A stretch of DNA of 64,000 nucleotides. It comes from Calliopum simillimum. Taxonomy: Eukaryota; Arthropoda; Insecta; Diptera; Lauxaniidae. The DNA is taken from contig OX638368.1 of NCBI GenBank assembly GCA_951812925.1, forward strand, positions 4,588,001 through 4,652,000, read 5' to 3'. A program made the position numbers and the translations under genes. Of the stretch, positions 52,089 to 63,710 are shown piece by piece; position 1 is the first letter of the stretch; every line of letters starts with the position of its first letter. Below the pieces are notes generated by a model. The model was not told where the DNA came from. It was given only the letters and a program-made list of their open reading frames with translations, and made no database searches.

Positions 52089-54879
52089 GTTATTGCTTAA
52101 ATAAAGAAAAAATCAATTGCACAAAAAAATGTTTGGTAAACTTTTCTTTTTATGGTATAAAACACAAAATCCCACCTCAACTATATAAATTCATTCACTC
52201 TAATAAATATCCTAGGTTAAAAGTCTCAGGCACTCCACTAATCGTAAATCACATTTAAAATTACTATTTTTATCTCTGTAACGGGTACTTCTAGAGAAAA
52301 ATTCTAGTAAACTTCTTCGTAATTGAAGTTGTTTCCAACACCGACTACGGTGTTTTGTCCAAAAAGGCAAAACAAAGAGGCCTACTGCGTTTAACTTTTC
52401 ATAAAACTATGTTCATTTTCAAATCGCGATATCTCATGAACGGTAAGTCGGACGGAAAAAGTGTTGGTAAAGACATTCATAGAGAATAACATGTTCTGCA
52501 AAATCCAAGAAAAAAATTTTTTCTGCGGCATATCGTTTCGGAATATTTTGCAAAAACAGTTTTTTTCTAAATTTTAAGTTTGTCAAAAGATATCTCCTAA
52601 ACTTTGAGTTGTACAAAAAAAAAAAAAAAAACAAAATGTTGTTTGTAGAACAAACAATTCCCTATAAGCTGGTATTTTTGTTTTATTGTTGCGACGCTCC
52701 GTTCATGTATTATCACAATTTAAAAGAAAAAATCAGTTTAAAAAACTTCGAAAAACTTTCCAGGTAAATCTACCGAATGACCGCACTACAAAAAAGATCA
52801 CAACTTTTTAATAGGTAAACTTTTTTAATTATATTTTAAGCTAAGCATTCCACTTTTAATAATTAAATTTCATGCGGTCTTGTAGAAGTCCTACGTATAC
52901 AGTGTTTTTAATTCCCTGGGAACTCTACTATTAGCATTTGAAAACCGAAGAGGTTTGATTTTCAATAAAAATTTGGAGTAGCTATCGCTAGAAGCTTAAT
53001 CGATAGGTAGATGTTAGCTAAATCTTCTTCAGTGTTAGTTTGATTGAAGTGCTTTAAGCTAATTCTTATTTCACTACAGTGCTTTTAATGTTAAAAATTC
53101 CTAGTGATGTGGAGCTAAAGTAAATGTGAATGACGGTTTGTGAAACTTGTAAGTGATTTTTGTTACGAAGAGTAAAATATTGTAAAGATTTGTAATAAAT
53201 GTGATATTAGAAATTATTTCCGATTTTGATTGCATTACAAAAAATTATTTAAGAACTAAATATCTTAACTACAACATATTATTCACTAAATAGCTTCGGT
53301 TTTCTTATTAAGTTTTCCCATAGGGCTAAATACTTTAATTTCAACTTGCACACACACCCACAAGTCCAAGAAACAATCTAATCAGAAAAAGCAACCAACC
53401 TACAAATGTCATGTTTGCCACGCCTCCACATTGTTGACAACTTTACGTTACACCACGTAATAAAATTTACGCTTTGTTAATTAAACGTTTTCACTGCATT
53501 TGTCAATGTTGACGCAATCACATAAAATACACACACCAGCAAACACACACACCCATTCAAAGAACTAGCCAAAAATACACACCAACAACACATTTGCCAA
53601 GCACAAATACACATGCAATCAAATCAAATTAAATTTGCAACTGTTAGTGTGTGTGTGCGCTGTGTTATCGCAAACGTAAGCCAAACTCTCATCTTGAAGG
53701 ATAACTGTAGGAGGATACACCCATTGCTGCTGCTGCTGCTGTAACTGTAACTGTGTTACATGTTCATTTTCGTTACGCGTTGCTGAGATTTTTAAGTAGC
53801 AGTATTACATAAGGAAATCTGTATTACTTAGCAATGAGTAAAGTCCTTTTTCAACATTACACATACAGTTCATTCCTCTAAAGTCGTATTTTATGAGCCA
53901 TAGGAGGAGTCGACTTGTTAGGGTGGCTGTATTTTAAATTATTTTAAATATTCATGCATTTATATGTTGTTTTGTTTATTTTGAAAAGTAACAGTTCAAA
54001 CAACATGAAAACTTAAAAAAAAATGCTATAAAAGTTAAGTTCATTGCTGCAAAAGCCAAAAGTTTGAAAGATTTAATCGAAAACTTTTAAAAACATTTTT
54101 GAGCCACCCTTTTTTTTAGGTTAAGCGTAGTCTAGCTGACAAAATCAGCAAAAGAAATCCAACACACCAAAAAAACCACATAAAATAAAAACGAAATCTT
54201 CAAATCAACATGTTTTTGCAATTTCATTAATTAAATGATGACAAAAAAGCAAGAAAAAATAAAAATTCTCTAAGAAAATGATTACACCGAACCTTGGTGA
54301 TATAAAATGAACGTTGCTAAAAAGTCAGAAAGTTTCATTTGGTAAATTATATTTTCAAATAAAGGTGGCAAACTTTTTGCTATGCTAAACCACATATATA
54401 CATTCACCATATTTGTCTCAGCGGCCAAATAGTGTTTTCTCATGATTCTGCTTCACCACACACAAAATTCACCTCAAACTTTGCGGTTTGTGCATATGCT
54501 TTGATGTTGCTTCGATCGAGTGGCACAGGGTGAAACGAAAATATATTTTGTTATGTTTTTAATGTAAGCTTTTGCTATAGTATAGTCAAATTAGATACTG
54601 GCGATATATCTGAGTTTTGCACTAAGTCCAAACTTCATAAAACCTATAACAATCGGTATAGAATTTTCCCTGAATAATTTTTCCAGGAAATTATGTTTTC
54701 CCTGCGAAGTACTAGGTAAACAATTTTTATGTTTCCGGTTTAAGTAATATTTGATGATGTTATACCTATGTACAGATACAAAATATATTTACAGTGTAAA
54801 GTCTGGTTTACGAGTTAGAGGATTTTAAAAATTTGATTCAAAGAATCGCACTCTTCGCGACACTTTATAAAATTGAAGA
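52089..54879. other. No gene seen; AT-rich, one half-foldback-like stretch
   Basis: The segment around 52390-52760 (gatatctcatgaacggtaag, agatatctcctaaactttg) is written in the same style as the foldback arms at 42.4 and 51 kb but has no visible partner. CA and GT tracts occur at about 53520-53660. Confidence 0.4.
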
Positions 54880-55202
54880 CCATAAGAAATCAAAAAGTTC
54901 ATCCCTACAAAAATTTCTCTAATTGCGAATCTAAAACTTCAGTACAAAATATGAAGAACAGGATGTTTAAAGACGAAAATCACCCCCTAAAACTATGCAA
55001 TATTCTTTTTTTTAATATTTGACATTTCAAACAGTATGCAAATAAATAAAAAAAAAATCTTGCATAGTTTTAGGGGGTGGTTTTTGATTTTTAACATCCT
55101 GTTTTTCATATTTTGTACTGAGGTTTTAGATTCGCTATAGCTTCTTCAATTTCAACAATTTAAAAGAAACTTTGTAGAGATGAATTTTATGATTTTTTAT
55201 GG
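54880..55202. repeat. 323 bp imperfect foldback
   Basis: The arms meet near 55020. 'ctaaaactatgcaa' faces 'ttgcatagttttag', 'aacaggatgtttaaag' faces 'tttttaacatcctgtt', 'cagtacaaaatatgaa' faces 'catattttgtactg', and the ends are CCATAAGAAATCA and TGATTTTTTATGG. The right arm carries about 20 extra bases. No coding region. Confidence 0.7.
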
Positions 55203-55205
55203 GAA

Positions 55206-55775
55206 ACTAGCTGTCCCGGCAAACGTTGTTCTGCCCTTTTTTTGTAGGTGGCGCGATGAATTCGATTTGAACGAAAGCTGCTATTAATGCAGAAGTTTAT
55301 CACTTAAACCAATTTTTTTGTATAGCGTGCGCAACAACCTCATAGCCGAACCCTGCAATTTTTTGCAAGGCTAATGGTTGACACTATTTATATTGATGTA
55401 CCAAATTTTAAAGCTAGAGCTGCTATTCCAACAGAGATATAGCATTTGAAGTCATTTTTTGTATGATGGATGCAATATCCTCTTGCGCAATTCACTCCAC
55501 TTTTTGCACGTTGATTGGTAGCAAAAACATCTATCCACATACCAAGTTTTATAACAAAATCTGCTATACCTGCAAAGATATAGCATTTTAAGACTTTTTT
55601 TTGTATGGGGCTATCACTACATCTCACCCAATCCCCTCTTTGCATAGCTATAAACCACCAACAGTACAAAACAAATACATACTGCGAAAATAGTTACGAT
55701 CGGTTAAGCGGTTTCAAAGTTATAAGACGACAAACACACGCACACTACATTTTTATATATGTATATAGATTTAGA
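55206..55775 (+). mobile_element. Dispersed insect repeat starting ctagctgtcccggcaaacg, ~144 bp internal period
   Basis: The opening phrase and the ending 'cgatcggttaagcggtttc' followed by 'tataagacgacaaacacacg' and a TATATGTATATAGAT tail are of a kind repeatedly seen in insect genomes. The class (LINE 3' end or Helitron-like) is uncertain. Inside, the phrase 'tttttgtatrrnrg' recurs near 55314, 55457 and 55601. Two of these follow 'gatatagcatttnaag', wording also present in the mini-me repeats (tatagcattttgaagc). Confidence 0.5.
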
Positions 55776-56299
55776 AAAAAAAAAAAATTTTTAAATTTCC
55801 ACTTTGAAGGTCCAGAACATTGCTAAATCCTTTAAAGCCAAATTAACCAAATACAATCTTAGGAAGCCTTTATTTAAAATTTGATTAAGTTGTCTTTCTT
55901 TATTTAAGTAAGTCAATTTTTTGATTGTATAATGCACAAATGCATCTAAATGTGCATGTGTGTGTGTCATAGCTGTTTAAGTAAGCAAAATAAACAAGCT
56001 GCTTAAATGCATCGCATGAACACTGACACATACATACGTGAAAGCGGCGGCATAAAGAGTCAAAAACACTGCTGGTGACAATGTTTCTTTGTGCCTTAAC
56101 GACACAACTACAATAACAAATTTTTCACACACATACATAGGCACAAGGCCACTCTTGCCGCACCAAAGTAAACAGTAAAGTAAAAAGCAGTAGAAGAGCA
56201 GCAACAGCAGCGGTAAGCGACGTGTGTGTCGTCGGTTGCTTTTGATAAACCAAACATACCACAAGCGCAACATTCTTTAAGTGGCTTCATTTTTGTTTA

Positions 56300-56330
56300 A
56301 GCAAATCTATGTGTGTGTGTGTGTGTGATA
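56300..56330 (+). repeat. (GT)n microsatellite
   Basis: A short GTGTGTGT run near 56310-56326 within otherwise undistinguished sequence. Nothing else is recognised between 55776 and 56629. Confidence 0.7.
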
Positions 56331-56629
56331 TACACGTACAATATTCCTGTGTATATCGCATGCTTTTAGTGTGCTGATATTTAAAACATTTTTCACATAA
56401 CTTTACCTTAACATGCAGCATTTGCGAGTGAGTACCCACACAAATTATTAAGATGAGTGGGGCATAAGCAATGACCACGATTGTGCCATACGACTATTAT
56501 GACTACAATAAAACACATGGGAGTTTTGCATGTGGAAACATATTTTTAGTTTCGAATTGAAAAAATTTAGTTAAAATAAGAAAATTTTTTTTTTTTTCGC
56601 AAAAATAAATTCTCACCCAAAGGTTGTAC

Positions 56630-56945
56630 ATACACTGCAAATAGTTTAGGTGTAAAATTCAAACCACATTAGAATAAATACAAATCCACACTAAATTTGC
56701 TATAAAATCTATGCTACAACTTGGTATACAAACCGTTTATACTTAGTCGTATAAAATTTATACAAATACAGTATTAATACAATTTACACTATTTTGGCTT
56801 AAATTTAATAGTACCACCATATAAAAAATCTTTTATACTATTTTTGTATAAATTTTATATAGAAGTTCATATGAAAGTATTTAACCATTTTATATAAAAT
56901 TCATATTATGCTAATAAACCAATTTTGCATAATTTTCGAGTAATT
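56630..56945 (-). repeat. ~320 bp AT-rich interspersed repeat, copy 2
   Basis: Inverse of the repeat at 49385-49725, alignable over its whole length by eye. The outermost words here are 'tacactgcaaatagtttagg' on the left and 'caattttgcataattttcg' on the right. Confidence 0.6.
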
Positions 56946-57635
56946 ATTTCCGAATTAAAAACTGATATTGATAATTACAATACTTTCTTTAAAAAAATAT
57001 TAAAAATAAATGGGTGCATAGGATTTTGCCTGCTTTTTGTTTTACAACTATTGCTAATGTGGTTAAGGAGCAATAATTTTTTCTGAAACATGCCATGAAT
57101 TGCAAATTTTCTTAAATTTAATCAAGAAATTTTTCGGCGAATGCCAACTAAGTTCCGTGTTAATGTGTATCTCTATAATGTGCAGATATAAGAGTATCAT
57201 AAACTATCAACTTTGGTCTAGTTGTACACTTTCTTAAAAATAATTGCTACGCCTTGATGTTAACTTGACTGTAGTCCTTTTAGTTATTACAGTGCTGAAG
57301 GAAACTTAAATGCACGTAATGATTTAACTCCCAAAACTACTTGCTAGCAAAAATGTATGCAAGACAAGCAGACAAGTGAAGCAACACCAATACATACTCA
57401 AGTACAAGCCCAAAGGGAAATGAAGCGCTTCAAAAGGCTTTCTAAAGTGCTTCCTTTTCGGTCATCAGCGCTTCCGCTCTGTAAGAACTATTCTTTTTTT
57501 TTTAACATTGCATGCCCTAGTAAGTAAGCGTTCTGCAACTTATCGTAGCCTTACGAAAAAATGAATTTTGAAGCTTGGAGCGCTTATGTGTAATGCGGCG
57601 GTAAGCGTTCTTTCAATTAAAAAAAAAAAAAACAA

Positions 57636-57735
57636 AAACGAACTGAAGCGGTAGGATTCAAACCGAAGATTTTCCGTATAATGGATGGAAATGTATTATT
57701 TTTACTTATAATTCTATGCCACTGACCAATATGAT
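57636..57735 (-). repeat. tRNA-like SINE-type head
   Basis: The minus strand has an A-box-like TTGGTCAGTGGCATAG (around 57714-57729) and a B-box-like GGTTTGAATCC (around 57655-57665). A long T run follows on that strand. The spacing is longer than in a tRNA. This is a SINE head or relic. Confidence 0.45.
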
Positions 57736-57883
57736 GAAGAGGTATGCAATTTGTATATTAATGAAATTTGTATAAAATGTCTCTCCACAAAGAATTTGAT
57801 ACACGAATACTTCCTACAGTCTAACATAAAAAAAAGAAAAAAAAAAAAATGGAAAACAAAAAAAAAAAAAAAAAAAAAAAATT

Positions 57884-58007
57884 ATGTCCGTGGTGGGGAT
57901 CGAACCTGGGCATGCAAACATTAATATCAATTCAAATTTGATAGACACATTAAACAAGTTTGTGAATTATATGTTTGCGTGCGCGGTTCGATCCCCACCC
58001 CGGACAT
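57884..58007. repeat. Inverted pair of tRNA 3'-half-like sequences
   Basis: Two ~38 bp arms (atgtccgtggtggggatcg... and its near inverse ending ccccaccccggacat) face each other across about 50 bp. Each carries a perfect B box GGTTCGATCCC in opposite orientation. A long poly(A) run precedes the left arm and T-rich sequence follows the right. It is a foldback with tRNA-derived ends, not a functional tRNA. Confidence 0.6.
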
Positions 58008-59885
58008 TTATTTTTTGTATATTTTTTCTCTCTTCCTCTGTTTTTAAAATACTACTCAAATATTATAACAAACATGTCTTTCCAAGCAGAAATTGATAAT
58101 CGAATGCTTACTGCAACCTTACACAAAAAACATTGTGTAAGCGCTTCTGAATTTCTATGGGAACAAGCGCTTTAGAAGTGCTTTTTGAGAAGCACTTGAT
58201 ATTTTTCCTCTTACTTAAGAAGCAAAAAGGGATACAAAAAAAAAAAAAATCCTTAGAAATTTCATTAATTTTGGAGTGTCCTGTCAAAAAGAAAAACGCT
58301 TCAAATTTTGTCTTTTAACCAGTGGGTGATGATGGGCTTCAAACGTGTATGTATGTTGCATGTAGGTCGTCAGTATTTGATACAATTTTAAAGACATTTG
58401 CCGTTATGGGTTATTTAAAATTTATTAAATTAAATATGCTAATTGAATGGCACAATATTGGGACAAAGTTTTCTAGTTAGAAAAAAAAAAAAATGAATGT
58501 GGCTGTGTCCTCCCAAGGAAGTTTCGTTTTATGTCTTCCTTAAGTGCAGCAAGTTTTTGTGATGTACATACGTTGGATGATATTTATGATAGTTTGTAGT
58601 ATATTGCTGAATAAAATGTATATGGCTGTTTTAAAAGTAATTTTTGTTTATAAATGCCTTGCGTTTTATGCCATAGTTTAAAGATAAAGATGAAAATATT
58701 AAAAATATAAGAGATAAAGATATTAGAAATTTAGGCCTTAAAATATGGATATTTCCTTTTAAAACATTTTTTTCAATTAAGAAGAATTTGTCTTATAATG
58801 TACAGAAACCTTCTCGTCGTATCTAGTGTATAGTGGCTTTGTTCGTTTCTTCACTCATTTTACGTTAATTGCTTGTTTCTTATTGAGCCTGCATACTTTT
58901 AGGCTGTTCTTCTTTCGCTTCATACTCGTAAGGTGGTTTGCTCAACCGTTTTTAATTAATTAGATGGCGCTAATGAGCGTCAGTTACAGCGTTGCATTCA
59001 ATCGACACCAGATTGTCCTGCACTTTAAGATGTAAATATTTTGTTTTGTTCACTAAACAGTTTCCATTGTTATCTTCAAATACTTTTTGCATTTAAATTA
59101 ATATTAAATAATTTTTGGCAAACATTTTGTCAAAAATGCATACAAAATTCTAAGTACAATTGATTTAAAATGATAAATTGCATGCAATTTGTTGTAATTC
59201 TTTGAAATAAATAAAAATGCATATGCACTGCAGAGCTTCAGGAAATTTTTATCACAAAATTCCAAGAAAGAGTTGGTGCATTATGCACATTATGTTTAGT
59301 ATGACGATACTTGGGAAAAAAACTTATTTGAATAACTTTGCTTACAAACAATTTGTACAGATGTCACTTGACATTGCATTTACTCATTCATTCGTTTATT
59401 CACTGCGGGGAGGGACAGTCAGCGTATCCTTGCAACTTTCTGCAGCCAGCCATTGTGTACGCTGCTGCAATTGAGGCTGCTTATGCAATTCTCAAGCGTA
59501 AAAATAAAATAAAAAATTCAACAAGTATTGCAACTTTACATAAGCAAGCGTATTTCTTGAAAAAGTTCGATACGCTTGCTCTCCTAAAAGTATGTTAAGT
59601 TTTTTGACAGTTCCATTTTTACATAGTGTAGTCTTTTTTGCGTTACTGCTGCTTTTGTTTGCCGTATGTTGACAGTGTCTCATTTCGTATAACTCTTTAA
59701 ATAAGTTTCAATAAGTTACAATAGATGAGTTTTGAATAAAGTAAGATAGGAAAAAAAAAAAAATATAAGTATGTATGGCTTGGTCTCTCACACCTGTCCT
59801 ATCGAGTTTTAAATAAAAACTGCTTGCACCCAAAATGTTTTTTCGGAAAAATGTTAGAAATGACTCTAGGGTGAAACATATATAG
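58008..59885. other. No gene seen
   Basis: AT-rich sequence without recognisable genes. The small frames at 59217-59598 lack family motifs. Confidence 0.4.
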
Positions 59886-60530
59886 TAGGGTGGGCCGATT
59901 TGAAAACTGATCTCGGCTACCCCCCTATGTGAAAGTTCATTCAATTCTATGAATATTTGCCCAAGGAACTATACCTCTGCGTTCAACTTTAGTTCGGCGC
60001 ATTTTCAATTGAAAATTAAGGTAAAATTTTCAATCGAAAATGCGCCGAACTAAAGTTGAACGTAGAGGTATGGTTCCTTGGGCAAATATTCATAGAATTG
60101 AATGAACTTTCAGCCTAGCTTGGTGTTTTGTTTGAAAAAATTCATCCAAAAATATGAATCGTTTATTTTGAAAGTCGGTCATAATAATCGGCTATTTAAC
60201 CCATATGATTTTTTAAATATATAGCATCAATTTCACTCCATCAAGTAAACTTTTTATGTAAACAGAACTCAATTTAATTGATTATTGACAGATTACCAGC
60301 CAAATCATATAATGACATTACTTTTGTCTTTATAAAAATTTTTAAAATTTAGTATGAAAACAAAAAAAAAATTTTGATGAAAGGTACAATTTTCGATCAA
60401 AATGCGCCGAACTAAAGTTGAACGCAGAGATTTAGTTCTTTGGGCAAATATTCATAGAATTGAATGAACTTTCACATAGGGGGGTAGCCGAGGTCGATAA
60501 AATGTCCTCCATACAATTTGGCCCACCCTA
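59886..60530. mobile_element. 645 bp hAT MITE with perfect 8 bp target duplication
   Basis: TIR TAGGGTGGGCC at both ends, flanked by ATATATAG on each side (59878-59885 and 60531-60538), which is diagnostic of hAT insertion. The inner arm 'tattcatagaattgaatg...gcgccgaactaaagttgaac' is present three times: at about 59937-60012, inverted at about 60037-60108, and inverted again at about 60400-60472. So there is an extra arm copy. No transposase. Confidence 0.85.
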
Positions 60531-60640
60531 ATATATAGCCCTTTTTCAAAATTGAACGGCACTTTTTCAAACTAAGATAAAAAACCCATTTTTTGGCCTT
60601 GGGCTCTGTATTATAACCATAAATAATAATATTAATTATA

Positions 60641-61644
60641 ACACTGTTCGACAATTTTGAACTTTTTTTAAAACACATTAGAAAATCCAAAAAATTCTTA
60701 AAGTAAACGTTAAAAAAAATACTCGTGGTTTTTCCCCAGCAGGTCAGTTTTTTATCCACTGTACATGAAAATACCAAAAATACCGCATTCTTGTGTTAAA
60801 TCGATGAATTTAACTTTATGATGCTTTCATCTGAGGTGTATTATGTGTTTAGCAAACTTTTGCAGGTTATTGCGGGCAATATTTTGTTTAACCCCCACAT
60901 GTGGGTCATTTTTGCCCTTTTCTTAAAAAGATACAAAAATGATACCCAAAACAGAGAAATTTTGAGTCAGTATGTACTACAGAAATATTCGCTATAAAAT
61001 TTTACTACTAGTTTTAAGCACGTAAAGGTTAAAATTTGAGCCCAAAACCAAAAAAATCGTTAAAATCAATTAGGACATTTCACATTGCGATATAATTACA
61101 TCCTTGACGCGCTTGCCTTAAGTTTTAAGAATTTTTCGTCATTTTTGTAGGATATTTTTTGCAATTTTTTTTAAAAGACACATAAAAACAGGATATAATG
61201 GGTTAATGTGTTCTAGGAAAATGATCATTGTGTGATTTCGTTATGATCTTGTGAGAACGAGTTTTGTGCAAAATGTAGTTTTATAGTTTTATAGTGGGGT
61301 GAAATTTGGAAAATCTTTATTGTTAGAACTGCTTACTGATTTTAACGTTTTTTTTGCTTTCGGGATAAAATTTTGTGTATTATTCCCCGCAATATCTTGC
61401 ATAAGTTTGCTGAACACATGATACACCTCAGATGTAAGAATCATATAGTTAAATTCATCGATTTAACACAAGAATGCGGTATTTTTGTTTTTTCATGTAC
61501 AGTGGATAAAAAAACTTCAAAAATCGATTAAAAAAAATGTCACGTGATGGGAAAAAACTACAAGACACGGGTATTTTTTTTTTTTAGCGTTTACTTTAAG
61601 AATTTTTTGGATTTTCTCATGTGTTTTTTTTTGTCAAACAGTGT
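60641..61644. mobile_element. 1.0 kb foldback, TIR ACACTGTTYGACAA
   Basis: The ends ACACTGTTCGACAA and TTGTCAAACAGTGT bound arms of about 250-400 bp (cattcttgtgttaaatcgatg and inverse; ctgaggtgtattatgtg and inverse). The flanks are AT-rich and give only an imperfect duplication (attata/attatt). The first seven bases ACACTGT equal those of the 20507-22551 foldback. A TTAA-flanked segment (60892-61202) sits in the centre. Confidence 0.75.
60888..61206. repeat. TTAA-flanked insert in the foldback centre
   Basis: Lies between TTAA at 60888-60891 and TTAA at 61203-61206, starting CCCCCACATGTGGG and ending TATAATGGG. A TTAA target with CCC ends recalls piggyBac-type MITEs, but the TIR beyond CCC/GGG is poor. 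Its right edge resembles the phrase at 45100. Confidence 0.35.
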
Positions 61645-63019
61645 ATTATTTTTTTATTAATGGCCAAATCGAATGAGCCGTTTGCTCTGCTGTGCACTGC
61701 CATTAGCTACCATAGCATTTCTTCATCACTTCACTAAAAGTAAGAGACTCTTGATGCTTTTCCATTCCAAAGTAATCGATGCATTTTACTACATTTGAAC
61801 TTTGCAGACAGACGTTTTTGAAACTTTAAGCTACCACTGTCTTGTGATAAGAATAACTTTTTTGAATGGCAATAGTTAAGTAAAGTGAAAGAAATTTAAA
61901 GTAAAAGAAAATTGCAAAGACAAATCGAAGGAATGTCAAAATTAAGACGACAAATTGTTTACGAGTGCTGCAAGACAATGTCGCTCAAGTACGAAATAAA
62001 GAAACTGGGATAAAAGTAGCAGTAAATGCTGTCTATTTCTGTAGTCTATTTAAAGGGGTTCTTGTTGCTCAACAAAGTTCATTATTGTATGCGCATCACT
62101 GTATGTTGCTTGGCAGCACAAAAGGAAATCAACTTTGCTGGCTAAGTATTCAGAAAAATAAACGAAAATAAAAGTGGCAATGCTACTCATGTTACAACAC
62201 TTGAATCTTTGCTTCAAATGCTCCGCAATGAATACACTGCTAGAGAAGAAGTCGCTACTTTACCATAATACATTTGGAATTTCAAATACTACGCAGCAAT
62301 TCAATTATTTTTCCATTATTCGTCGATAAATGTAAATCTTTGAAGTTGGGCATAACTTATGAATAGAGAGATGGGAATATTATTGACTTTTCACTCAATA
62401 CCTAGATATAATATTCAATGAAAGACTTTTGCTTGTTTTGGTATGTAATTTTTTTGTACATACAGTAAACCTAGTGTTTATGCAAAAACGCATAATCCCC
62501 AAAAGTAGGGGTGTATTCTCCATAGTTGGCATCGCAATTCCATTGCTAAATTAAACAATGCCCCACTGATCACAGCTGTCAAATTTTATTCTTGTTTTTC
62601 TTCATTTTATCATTCGTTTATTAACTATATCTTTGAAACAGCATTGGCTGCAGCATAAAAAGTTATAAGTTTAGTTCTCATACTGAATTAATTTAAATTG
62701 TAAAATCAATAAACTTAAATTAAAGTCTAATACTCAATAAAGAGTTCATGATAAAATTTGTATTTATTTTCATTCGTGTGCGCGCCACCCGGTGTGGGTT
62801 TTTTCCTATTTGGCATCACGTGCTAAAGTCTTCGGAACACCAACGATTTTCAGTAGAGGAATTAGTACGGCGTGCAGGCGACTTATCTCAAGCAAAGTAC
62901 CGGCAAGGTGTTAATCTGGAGAGAGGCACTGCAACTTCTAATAAGAACATTTTTGGTCAAGGATAAGTTTAAGGTAACCTTTGACATTTCTGCCACATTT
63001 CCCCCTAAAAGAAAGAATT
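61645..63019. other. No gene seen
   Basis: AT-rich sequence. The small plus-strand frames at 61965-62171 and 62748-62966 have no recognisable motif. The second lies in a GC-richer patch (about 62770-62930) that could be a degraded transposon or exon. Confidence 0.35.
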
Positions 63020-63345
63020 TTCTGGCTCCTGCTTTTGTAGCTCAAGCCAGAGGCCAGAACACCTGGACTAACAAAAAATTGCAACTAAAATGGGCTAAAA
63101 TGTAAAGGGTTAAAACTAATTTTCTGATTTGTCTTAGAAAAAAAATTTACTTGGGTCACCATAGCGTTTTTTCTATGTGAAACTTTTAGCTAATTGTATG
63201 AACTTTTGAAGACTGTGTTTGGTTTATAGAGTTCAAAAGGATATCGCAAAGTTCTGGACCTTTAAAGTTGATTTTTTAATTTATTTTTAAAATTTTTTAC
63301 TTCGGCGATCATTTAACTTAGTATGAAAAAGAATTAGAGTTCACG
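63020..63345 (-). mobile_element. Fragment of the TA-flanked MITE family (inverse copy)
   Basis: Reverse-complemented, this follows the right half of the complete MITE at 31581-32169: 'aactttaaaggtccagaact', 'catacaattagctaaaa', 'gtgacccaa' and 'gcaattttttgttagtc'. The TIR is not preserved. Confidence 0.65.
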
Positions 63346-63465
63346 TTAAATTTCCTTTTATTCGGTACTGCATTTGTCTTACCATCTTTTAAATTCGAGG
63401 TAAAAAAAATACTTTCCTTTGTGAAACACGGGTTACTCGCATGCGTTTCGCTGCATATGGTGTGC

Positions 63466-63710
63466 GCGCTTGTTGACACTCTCCGAAAACCACACAGCGA
63501 AGTATGTCGTCAGGCTCTTCAGTGGAATCCACACTTCAGTAGTGGACGTGGTGGACCCAAAACCAACCGGAAAAGTTCGCTGGAAAAGGAAATCCAAGAA
63601 TCGGGAAAGTCTTGGCAAGAGATCAAAGTCATCGCAAGGGATCGCAACAAATGGATATGTTTCATATTGGCCCTATGCTCCTCCTAGGAGTTAAAGGAGA
63701 ATACACATAT
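63466..63710 (+). pseudogene. RTE-type LINE ORF2 3' end
   Basis: The open plus-strand frame ends ESGKSWQEIKVIARDR, then NKWICFILALCSS and a stop. It is preceded by QALQWNPHFSSGRGGPK. This is the C-terminal 'GRGRPKxTWxR...AQDRxxWRxxxxALCS' signature of insect RTE-like reverse transcriptases. After the stop, 'ggagttaaaggagaataca' is shared with the fragment at 30541-30690. The catalytic RT domain is missing, so this is a 5'-truncated dead copy. The first bases of the frame (before 63466) do not look like the family. Confidence 0.65.
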
